Origin: Vulcanisaeta sp. UBA163
GTDB taxonomy: Archaea > Thermoproteota > Thermoprotei > Thermoproteales > Thermocladiaceae
DNA length: 12,528 nt
NCBI GenBank assembly: GCA_002496475.1
Contig: DAJV01000031.1
Location: 1-12,528 of the forward strand
Direction of reading: 5' to 3'
Positions within the stretch are counted from its first letter, which is position 1, and each line of letters begins with the position of its first letter. The translations under genes were made by a program, and so were the position numbers. Positions 7,000-12,528 of the stretch are shown here, in pieces. The notes under the pieces were generated by a model. That model saw only the letters and a list, made by a program, of their open reading frames with translations, was not told where the DNA came from and did not search any database.

Positions 7000-7025
7000 A
7001 ATCGATATCAGATTTAATATCGATT
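7000..7025. repeat. Perfect 9-bp inverted repeat upstream of the CDF gene (operator candidate)
   Basis: AATCGATAT (7000-7008) and its exact complement ATATCGATT (7017-7025) are separated by 8 bp. The repeat overlaps the candidate TATA elements ttttttaaat (6993-7002) and gatttaatat (7011-7020), so a dimeric regulator bound here would control the metal exporter. It differs in sequence from the 6945-6959 repeat, so the two may bind different factors. Confidence 0.55.
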
Positions 7026-7071
7026 CAGATAACATGAATAAAGATAGGTTAATTAATGAACCAGAGGATAA

Positions 7072-7077
7072 GGAGGT
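7072..7077 (+). promoter_or_regulatory. Strong Shine-Dalgarno GGAGGT deciding the CDF start
   Basis: GGAGGT lies 4 nt before the ATG at 7082 and is the best anti-16S match seen at any gene start in the window. It argues for initiation at 7082 rather than at the upstream in-frame ATG 7034, and implies a leadered transcript. Confidence 0.6.
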
Positions 7078-7081
7078 AAGC

Positions 7082-8470
7082 ATGAAAGGTCTATCTTCGT
7101 ATGTAAGTAATGAGAAGACCAGGGTGGCGCTCTTCTCATTACTTGCCTCCGTATCAATAACAATAATGAACATCGCCGCATGGCTCCTCACGAATTCCCT
7201 GGCCGTACTAGCCGAGACGATGCATACATTTCTTGACATCCTGGTAACTACAATAACACTGGTCGCGGTTAATGTTGGCTCTAAGCCGCCTGATAGGGAG
7301 CACCCGTTTGGTCATGGTAAGGCCGAGAGTATTGGCGGTCTCTTTGGTTCTCTATTCATAATAATCGCCGGCATACTAATTGGTTATGAGAGCGCGGAGC
7401 GCATAATAATGAGGATTCCATTTAGCCCTGATATTGTGGCGATCATAGTTATGACCATAGCAATAATAATCGATTTTAACAGGTCAAGGGCATTAAGGAA
7501 AATGGCTATTAAGTGGAATAGTAGAGCCCTTGAGGCCGACTCCTATCACTTCATGAGCGATATAGCCATTTCGGCCTCTGTGGTTGTTCTCATGGTTGTT
7601 GGATTAATGACAGAGAGATTCGACATTGGCTTTTTCGATAGATGGGGTACGCTATTTGATACAATGGTGGCCTTTGGAATAGTCATCTATTTCTCAATAA
7701 TTGGTATTCGACTAATGAGAACATCAATAGATGAATTGATGGATAGGACATCTGAGGATCTCGTTAGAAGGATCATGAATGCAGCCAGTTCAGTACCTGG
7801 TGTTATCTCGGTAAAGGACGTTAAGGCGAGAAGGGTAGGCTCCATGACCCATGTGGAGGTGACTATTGGTGTTTCGGATCACTTGAGTGTTTCGGAGGCG
7901 CATGGCATTGCTGATAATGTTGAGATTGCTGTAAGGCGTGAGATCGGTCGATCCATGGTCATGGTTCATGTAGAGCCTGAGCTTCGTGAAAAAATCGAGA
8001 AAATACTTGCTGGGATTAGGGATCCATTAATTGTTAATATTCATGATCTGAACATAATAAATTCCCGTGATATAGGCATAATAGTCAGCATGCATGTTAT
8101 TGTGAAAAGTAATACCAAGTTAAGTGATATTAGCCGCGTTATAGGCAATATAGAGGATAGCATTAGGCAAGTTGTGCCTAATGCAAGGGTTTGGGTTCAT
8201 CTAGAGCCTTATAATAGGGATATTAATATTGCAGAGATCAGGAGGATAGCTGACGCCGTTAGTTCTAGATATGGCGGTTATGTAAGTGATGTTTATGTTA
8301 TTAATATTGAGGGAATGAGCATTATGTGGATACTTGTTTACTTACCACCTGACATGAGCATAACTAAGGCCCATGATGTAGCCACTGAGATCGAAAATGA
8401 AATAGCCAAGGTCTACAGCATGCCGCATCATATCACAGTATCAGTACTTCCTGAAACCAAAGCCTTATAA
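7082..8470 (+). CDS. Cation diffusion facilitator (CDF) metal exporter with three tandem C-terminal domains
   Basis: Membrane antiporter moving Zn2+, Mn2+, Fe2+ or a related divalent cation out of the cytosol in exchange for protons. From 7082 it has 462 aa. Six helices fill about residues 12-215. TM2 carries H48-x3-D52 and TM5 H156-x3-D160, the HxxxD pair typical of the tetrahedral transport site, and PFGHGKAE follows TM2. Instead of one cytoplasmic ferredoxin-like domain there appear to be three: about 226-300 (ending VMVHVEPE), 301-380 (ending VWVHLEPY) and 381-462 (ending ITVSVLPE). The ATG at 7034 would add an acidic 16-residue N-terminus; I prefer 7082 because of the SD. The gene is divergent from the NiCoT-like protein, with palindromes between them. 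The metal is not certain. Confidence 0.93.
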   Translation: MKGLSSYVSNEKTRVALFSLLASVSITIMNIAAWLLTNSLAVLAETMHTFLDILVTTITLVAVNVGSKPPDREHPFGHGKAESIGGLFGSLFIIIAGILIGYESAERIIMRIPFSPDIVAIIVMTIAIIIDFNRSRALRKMAIKWNSRALEADSYHFMSDIAISASVVVLMVVGLMTERFDIGFFDRWGTLFDTMVAFGIVIYFSIIGIRLMRTSIDELMDRTSEDLVRRIMNAASSVPGVISVKDVKARRVGSMTHVEVTIGVSDHLSVSEAHGIADNVEIAVRREIGRSMVMVHVEPELREKIEKILAGIRDPLIVNIHDLNIINSRDIGIIVSMHVIVKSNTKLSDISRVIGNIEDSIRQVVPNARVWVHLEPYNRDINIAEIRRIADAVSSRYGGYVSDVYVINIEGMSIMWILVYLPPDMSITKAHDVATEIENEIAKVYSMPHHITVSVLPETKAL

Positions 8471-8500
8471 CTAACGCTTCATTACTGGGTGTGATCGGTA

Positions 8501-9124
8501 GTGCGTAGGAAGATGGTTTTCACATTTAATGATGTGAATGAAGCATTGACATTCATGGAAATGATAACAAGTAGGATCAAGAGCAAGGAGGTGCTTATCC
8601 GGTATGACACTGGTAGTGGTGTTAGGGTTTGGGTTTCAATACAGGGTGAGCCTCATGAAGTTAGCCTCTACTCTATGGAGATCAGGAGGATTTATGATGA
8701 CATTAAGTTAATGAGGGGTAAATCCGGTGTTTATGTATATGACATATCGATAATACTGAACAAGGCTAGGCTCAATGCTGCTATACCAATTGACCTAGTA
8801 ATTGACATACTTCATATGAGGGGTATTAATGCTGAGATGGAGGGTTCTAAGATAAGGATTGTGGGTAGCGCAATCCTTGAGGATTTGGTGGGTATTGTTG
8901 AGGATGTGTCTAGGGTCTACGGTGAGATGATTGACATGGAAATATCAGCACAGGCCAAGAGAGTTATAGCAATATACTCATTATTAATGGGAAAGAGCAT
9001 TAAAGATAGTATTAAGGATTTGCTTGGGCATGGACTATTATCGAGGTATGGGGATACAGAGTTGCTGGTGTTATCAATGGATTACAAGCATGCATTGTTG
9101 AAACTTCAGGAATTGATTGAATAA
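8501..9124 (+). CDS. Conserved archaeal protein of unknown function (possibly DUF2067-like)
   Basis: A 207-aa soluble protein with no membrane segments or cysteines. It opens with a strand-helix unit (MVFTFNDVNEALTFMEMI), continues with alternating strands (VRVWVSIQGEPHEVSLYS, GVYVYDISIIL), then a second alpha/beta unit (IDLVIDILHMRGINAEMEG...IRIVGSA) and ends in helices (KDSIKDLLGHGLL, HALLKLQELIE). Two such halves would suit a nucleic-acid or ligand-binding alpha/beta protein. From memory it resembles the crenarchaeal DUF2067 group; I could not verify this. The GTG at 8501 is the first start; the ATG at 8513 would remove four residues. It begins 30 bp after the CDF stop without an evident TATA, so it may be cotranscribed with the CDF. 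Confidence 0.85.
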   Translation: MRRKMVFTFNDVNEALTFMEMITSRIKSKEVLIRYDTGSGVRVWVSIQGEPHEVSLYSMEIRRIYDDIKLMRGKSGVYVYDISIILNKARLNAAIPIDLVIDILHMRGINAEMEGSKIRIVGSAILEDLVGIVEDVSRVYGEMIDMEISAQAKRVIAIYSLLMGKSIKDSIKDLLGHGLLSRYGDTELLVLSMDYKHALLKLQELIE

Positions 9125-9136
9125 GTGAGAGAAATA

Positions 9137-9152
9137 CAAATAAGGGTTTATT
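9137..9152 (+). promoter_or_regulatory. TATA region of the glycosyltransferase gene
   Basis: acaaataa (9137-9144 region) and tttatt (9147-9152) are both AT-rich boxes 20-35 bp before the ATG at 9172. Either places transcription start within a few bases of that ATG and downstream of the TTG at 9151, so ATG 9172 is the preferred start. Confidence 0.5.
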
Positions 9153-9171
9153 GCCTGGCTTGCATTACATA

Positions 9172-10731
9172 ATGAGTACTAGTGAGTACCTTGAAATTAA
9201 GGAGCTTGTTGGGCAAGTAATTCAGCAATATGTAATGAATCAGTATCCTTGGGGAGTAATAACAAGGCCATTAACCCCCGTGTCAATGTCAATACTGTTT
9301 GTGACATACATAGTGACAATAGCAATGCTTGTGTTAAGCTTCATGCAAATAGCGGTATTGGTGAGGTACAGCATGGTTGGATTAAGATATGCGAGGAACC
9401 TGAGGAGGAAAGGTAATGTATCAAGTAATAGCATGGGATCCCGTAAACTGCCCCCTGTGTCCATATTAATACCAATAAAAAATGAGGACGTGGTAACAAT
9501 AAAAAGAAGTCTCCAAAACATTGCAGGGCTTAATTACCCCAGGAACCTACTTGAGGTTATATACATTAGTGATGATCCTGAACATTACGTAAACAGCCTT
9601 ATTGAGTACATAGAACCAGTTGTACATAGGTTAGGGCTCAATGTCAAGGTTCTACGTAGGGAGAATAGTATGGGTTACAAGGGTGGTGCGTTAAATTTTG
9701 GTCTCAAGTATGCTGTGGGTGATGTTATTGCGGTGTTTGATGTAGATACAATATTGCCAAGTGATTATTTAATGAAGGCTGTGGAGGCATTACTCGGTGG
9801 CTATGACGCTGTCACCGCTGTTTGGAAGGGTTACTATACAGTTAGTAATTCAATTGCGAAACTTATGAAGTTCATGTATGATGTTTATAACGAGGTATTC
9901 ATTAGGGGGAGGTTTCTTGGTGGTGGTTTCCCTGCCATAAGCAGCAATAATCTCGTGATTTGGAAAAGGGTTCTTAATTCCGTTAATGGGTTCTGCAGGT
10001 GCACGGGTGAGGACCTTGACCTAAGCTTGAGGTTGAGGGCAATGGGTTACAGGGTGGGATTGTTGGATTCTGCGGTTTATTGCGAGGTTCCATATACTTA
10101 CCCATCATTGAAAAGGCAGTTCAGTAGGTGGTTGTTTAATGGCATGTGGAATATGAAGCATAACCTGCGTTTACTGTTATCCTCAAAAAGTACTACGGTT
10201 TGGGAAAAGGTTGACGGCTTTCTCTGGATGCTTCAGTTTCCCAGTATATCATTCGCAGCATTATCTATATTGATCACCGTGGTTCTATCAATAATAGGTG
10301 TTTTAGTACCGCCAATGCCAATACTATTTCTTGAGATAATCAACGTACTAATTGCGTTTCCCCTGATTATAGCGTTGCTGTCCATAGGCAAGTACGTGGG
10401 TTATAATGCTTGGAAATCCATATCAAATGCTGCCAAGAGTGCATTGATCATGGTGTTTCTATCATTCCCAATGCTAATATACTCAGTGGAATCTCTACTG
10501 ACTGATGACTGGGAATGGGTACCAACGCCAAAGGGAGTTTCATTTCAACATACAATACGCAGGAACGCGTCGCTTCAGGACTTAATACATGAGACACTGG
10601 CGATCTTGGTTCTTGTGATGGTTATGATAGTCCTCATCATTAATAAGCAATTACTAACGACTATATACATAGCTGGTATAGTGGCTATAATGATGTACGG
10701 GTTCAGGTTAATAGTACTACAAAACTACTAG
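9172..10731 (+). CDS. Membrane family-2 glycosyltransferase, QxxRW (cellulose/hyaluronan synthase-like) type
   Basis: Transfers sugar from an NDP-sugar on the cytosolic face of the membrane, either as a processive polysaccharide synthase or to a lipid/protein glycan. From 9172 it has 519 aa. There is one N-terminal helix (about 38-64), then a GT-A domain beginning PPVSILIPIKNE. DVD at 190-192 binds metal-nucleotide, T278-G-E-D281 is the catalytic-base region, and Q316-F-S-R-W320 is the QxxRW motif. About six C-terminal helices follow, with a WVPTPKG segment between them, as in BcsA-like enzymes. There is no PilZ domain. The nucleotidyltransferase at 3824 could supply donor sugar, but linkage is speculative. 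The product is unknown. Confidence 0.92.
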   Translation: MSTSEYLEIKELVGQVIQQYVMNQYPWGVITRPLTPVSMSILFVTYIVTIAMLVLSFMQIAVLVRYSMVGLRYARNLRRKGNVSSNSMGSRKLPPVSILIPIKNEDVVTIKRSLQNIAGLNYPRNLLEVIYISDDPEHYVNSLIEYIEPVVHRLGLNVKVLRRENSMGYKGGALNFGLKYAVGDVIAVFDVDTILPSDYLMKAVEALLGGYDAVTAVWKGYYTVSNSIAKLMKFMYDVYNEVFIRGRFLGGGFPAISSNNLVIWKRVLNSVNGFCRCTGEDLDLSLRLRAMGYRVGLLDSAVYCEVPYTYPSLKRQFSRWLFNGMWNMKHNLRLLLSSKSTTVWEKVDGFLWMLQFPSISFAALSILITVVLSIIGVLVPPMPILFLEIINVLIAFPLIIALLSIGKYVGYNAWKSISNAAKSALIMVFLSFPMLIYSVESLLTDDWEWVPTPKGVSFQHTIRRNASLQDLIHETLAILVLVMVMIVLIINKQLLTTIYIAGIVAIMMYGFRLIVLQNY

Positions 10732-10738
10732 GCTGTTG

Positions 10739-10752
10739 GGTATAATAATAAA
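10739..10752 (+). promoter_or_regulatory. TATA region of the geranylgeranyl reductase gene
   Basis: ggtataataataaa, centred about 35 bp before the ATG at 10780, predicts a leader of roughly 9 nt. It lies within the 48-bp gap after the glycosyltransferase, so the reductase may have its own promoter. Confidence 0.5.
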
Positions 10753-10779
10753 AGGCGGATTATGCTGATTACATGAAGT

Positions 10780-11925
10780 ATGGGCAGGGCGTACGACCTA
10801 GTGATAGTTGGCGCTGGACCAGCGGGTTCCACGGCTGCTTATGTGGCTGCAAGACTCGGCCTTAGAGTGCTTATTATTGATAGATTTCGCTTCCCAAGGA
10901 TGAAACCCTGCGGTGGAGGATTAACTCAAAAGTCCACCCTATTATTAAGGGGTCTTGGCATTGACCTAAATGGCATGATTAAGGGTGAATGCCGTAGAGT
11001 TGCCATCATTAATAATGCCGGTTCCTTTGTTCTAACGGATAATGAACCAATAATAAGTGTGGTGTCGAGGGATGAATTCGATAATTTACTACTAACAAGT
11101 GCCCTGGAGGAGGGCGCTGATTACATTAATGACAGGATAGTATCATTCAGTGTTGGTAGTGACTACATTAACGTAATTGGCATTAACAATACATATATTG
11201 GTAAATATGTAATAGCTGCTGACGGCGCTAATTCCATAATTGCAAAGGGACTTGGTAATGATATAAGGAGGTACAATGCCATAGCGTACATGTCAATATC
11301 GCATGGAAATTATGATGATCTATGCGTGATAGACATGACGAGGATTAAGTGGGGCTATTCATGGGTGTTTCCAAGAGGTGATAATGAGTATGATGTTGGG
11401 ATCGGCTCAATACGGTGGTCCAACTACAAGGCGCAATTAATTAAATATGCAAGTGAAGTGGGGTTAAATGCCGGGGTAGTATTGGGTCACCCAATACCAA
11501 TTAGGCCCCGTAAAGTATTAACCTCAAGGCGAATAGTACTAATTGGCGATGCTGGTGGGTTCGCAGATCCAACAACGGGTGAAGGCATATTTTATGCAAT
11601 GTACACAGGCACCCTGGCAGTCCTTGCACTAAGACACTCCAGTAATCCTAGTGAGTTCTCGAGAAATTACCTGAGTCTAATTAAACCATTAATCAAAAAT
11701 TTATCGCTGGCATATTACCTATCATTAAGTGTTTATGGAATTGATCACTTGGCAATGGGCAGATTGGGAGTAAGTGCTTTTTCCATGCCTAACACCAGGG
11801 GTTTAATCAAGAGAATCATGAGTGGAGGTGCTTGGTACTCGCAGGTTCCGTTGTCCCTTTTAAGGTTCTCCATAACGAAGGCCCCAAGGGAAGTTATGAA
11901 AAGGATATTACACGGAGAATTTTGA
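10780..11925 (+). CDS. Geranylgeranyl reductase family FAD enzyme (archaeal lipid saturation)
   Basis: Flavoprotein that reduces the double bonds of geranylgeranyl chains, usually of digeranylgeranyl-glycerophospholipid, giving saturated archaeal membrane lipids at the inner membrane surface. The 381-aa length is normal. The FAD-binding Rossmann signature GAGPAGS spans residues 11-17 (G11-x-G13-x-x-G16). The family motif KPCGGGL contains C44, which with the following glycines lines the active site. GDAGGFADPTTGEG begins at G256 and is the second FAD-contact motif. The ATG at 10780 is the only sensible start, since the nearby ATG at 10773 is out of frame. It converges on the TRAM gene with a 26-bp gap. 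A quinone-linked or other family member with a different isoprenoid substrate is possible but less likely. Confidence 0.92.
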   Translation: MGRAYDLVIVGAGPAGSTAAYVAARLGLRVLIIDRFRFPRMKPCGGGLTQKSTLLLRGLGIDLNGMIKGECRRVAIINNAGSFVLTDNEPIISVVSRDEFDNLLLTSALEEGADYINDRIVSFSVGSDYINVIGINNTYIGKYVIAADGANSIIAKGLGNDIRRYNAIAYMSISHGNYDDLCVIDMTRIKWGYSWVFPRGDNEYDVGIGSIRWSNYKAQLIKYASEVGLNAGVVLGHPIPIRPRKVLTSRRIVLIGDAGGFADPTTGEGIFYAMYTGTLAVLALRHSSNPSEFSRNYLSLIKPLIKNLSLAYYLSLSVYGIDHLAMGRLGVSAFSMPNTRGLIKRIMSGGAWYSQVPLSLLRFSITKAPREVMKRILHGEF

Positions 11926-11951
11926 CTATGACTTTAAGGTAAGTAAAAGCC

Positions 11952-12173
11952 TTATTCCTCGGATTCCTCCTCAAAACCCTCTGCTTCGCCTTCCTCAACA
12001 CTTCCCGGCTGTGAACTGGTTTCTGCCCCTTCCTGGGTAAGTTCGGCAATTGCGTATGACCTACCTACCCTAGTTATCTTAACCTTAACCTTATCCCCTG
12101 GTTTCGTATTAGGCACAAAGATCACGAAACCCCTTACTCTAGCTATACCATCGCCTCTCTTTGATGTTTCCAC
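11952..12173 (-). CDS. TRAM-domain RNA-binding protein (annotatable part from GTG 12173)
   Basis: Small single-TRAM protein of the archaeal type, expected to bind RNA and act as a chaperone or in tRNA/rRNA-related work. From GTG 12173 it has 73 aa: KRGDGIARVRGFVIFVPNT and GDKVKVKITRV are core TRAM strands, followed by a strongly acidic tail (EEGEAEGFEEESEE). However, the first TRAM strand (VNVGDVIEVSIV) and a basic RG-rich segment are encoded in the same open frame upstream, so this start truncates the domain and the real protein is almost certainly longer. No ATG, GTG or TTG exists in frame between the stop at 12318-12320 and 12173 (see the extension feature). Confidence 0.8.
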   Translation of the reverse strand: METSKRGDGIARVRGFVIFVPNTKPGDKVKVKITRVGRSYAIAELTQEGAETSSQPGSVEEGEAEGFEEESEE

Positions 12174-12317
12174 TATACTTACCTCTATTACATCACCAAC
12201 GTTTACTGGCTTAGGGCCCCGTGGACCCCTACCTCTACCTCTTTGGAAGTTTCTCCTTCTCGGTCTCTCGGATTCGGACGTAGTAACCGCCTTACAGGGT
12301 AATGAAAGGAGACCCCT
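12174..12317 (-). other. In-frame N-terminal extension of the TRAM gene lacking a canonical start
   Basis: The frame stays open for 48 codons upstream of GTG 12173. It encodes ESERPRRRNFQRGRGRG, then PRGPKPVNVGDVIEV, which supplies the missing first TRAM strand and a basic RG-rich tail that balances the acidic C-terminus. No ATG/GTG/TTG occurs in this stretch. ACG at 12281-12279 is preceded, 4 nt upstream, by AGGCGGT (12292-12286), an SD-like sequence, and would give a 109-aa protein starting M-SESERPRRR. The alternatives are a sequence error or variant at the start codon, another near-cognate start, or an intron. Confidence 0.6.
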
Positions 12318-12324
12318 TTATAAA
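12317..12324 (-). promoter_or_regulatory. TATA box of the TRAM gene
   Basis: The palindromic TTTATAAA, followed on the minus strand by GGGG, is a strong box. It predicts transcription start near 12294, upstream of the RG-rich extension and well upstream of GTG 12173, supporting the longer protein. Confidence 0.6.
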
Positions 12325-12372
12325 TCATTCTAATGCAAGCTAATGTAATTCTCCCTATATTAAAAAGCGAGA

Positions 12373-12379
12373 CTTTAAG
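12373..12379 (+). promoter_or_regulatory. TATA-like element before the candidate C/D box RNA
   Basis: tttaagt centred near 12376 predicts transcription start near 12402, just before the C box. Around it, 12325-12400 is AT-rich intergenic sequence in which I see no gene. Confidence 0.35.
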
Positions 12380-12401
12380 TACTACCATAATTAGGAACTA
12401 C

Positions 12402-12460
12402 GCAGGTGATGACCACCTCTGATTGGGACCAATGACCGAGCCTAGCTCCAGACTGAAACA
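12402..12460 (+). ncRNA. Candidate C/D box guide sRNA
   Basis: A perfect C box GTGATGA (12406-12412) and a D box CTGA (12453-12456) are 51 nt apart from end to end, the size of archaeal 2'-O-methylation guide RNAs. A weak C'-like ATGACCG (12432-12438) is followed by a 14-nt possible guide (12439-12452) directly before the D box. A CTGA at 12419-12422 could be D', though only 6 nt from the C box, shorter than a usual guide. No terminal stem is obvious. I did not identify a target. Protein partners would be L7Ae, Nop5 and fibrillarin. Confidence 0.45.
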
Positions 12461-12486
12461 CATCAATTAATAACCTTCATTAACTC

Positions 12487-12528
12487 CTACCTGATCTTCT
12501 CTCTGTCCTTTAGGGTGGGTCCGAAGTA
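12487..12528 (-). CDS. Possible C-terminal end of a gene running in from the right edge
   Basis: Read from the edge on the minus strand, 13 sense codons (YFGPTLKDREKIR) precede TAG at 12489-12487. The composition and AAG/AGG/GAG codons resemble the neighbouring genes. The fragment is too short for any family call and could be chance. Confidence 0.3.
   Translation of the reverse strand, partial: YFGPTLKDREKIR

Noticed and set aside
9151..9171. TTG start adding seven residues to the glycosyltransferase
   Set aside because: TTG lies within or upstream of the predicted transcription start; ATG 9172 fits the TATA spacing.
12203..12388. 61-aa minus-strand open frame overlapping the TRAM upstream region
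   Set aside because: It lies in a different frame from the TRAM extension, and its translation looks like a shadow of the RG-rich coding sequence.
12461..12528. tRNA or rRNA fragment at the right edge
   Set aside because: No T-loop GTTCGAATCC-like box, acceptor pairing or conserved rRNA stretch could be found.
1..12528. CRISPR arrays, insertion sequences, long direct repeats
   Set aside because: No regularly spaced repeats, transposase or terminal inverted repeats were seen on reading through both strands.

Overview
The window reads as chromosomal DNA of a hyperthermophilic crenarchaeon, most likely of the order Thermoproteales (a Vulcanisaeta/Caldivirga-like genome is my best guess from gene content and moderate base composition; this is inference, not a database result). 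The evidence is an archaeal-type ATP-dependent DNA ligase, an archaeal geranylgeranyl reductase (membrane lipid synthesis), a small TRAM-domain protein, Arg = AGG/AGA and Ile = ATA codon use, and promoters with a TATA box 26-28 bp before the start codon, so that many mRNAs are probably leaderless. I see no mobile elements, CRISPR arrays, rRNA or tRNA.

Layout, left to right. (1) 43-1863 DNA ligase (+), converging with only 3 bp to spare on a 180-aa coiled-coil protein of unknown function (-). (2) A 36-bp divergent promoter region, then a PfkB-family sugar/nucleoside kinase (+). (3) A two-gene unit (+): a small eight-cysteine protein and a sugar-1-phosphate nucleotidyltransferase. (4) A two-gene operon (+, ATGA overlap): two coiled-coil proteins that are gap-free paralogues over about 120 residues. 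Only the first has an N-terminal four-cysteine module. (5) A metal-homeostasis divergon: a NiCoT-like eight-helix membrane protein (-) back to back with a cation diffusion facilitator (+) that carries three tandem cytoplasmic domains. The region between them holds two perfect inverted repeats placed like operators. A 207-aa archaeal conserved protein follows the CDF. (6) A membrane family-2 glycosyltransferase of the QxxRW type and a geranylgeranyl reductase (+). (7) A TRAM-domain RNA-binding protein (-) with no canonical start codon for its full domain, a probable C/D box guide RNA (+), and perhaps the last 13 codons of a further (-) gene at the right edge.

Together the genes look like ordinary accessory/housekeeping content: envelope and lipid synthesis (nucleotidyltransferase, glycosyltransferase, reductase), metal balance, and DNA/RNA maintenance. 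The least explained and most interesting parts are the paralogous coiled-coil pair, the triple-domain CDF with its palindromic regulatory region, and the start of the TRAM gene.
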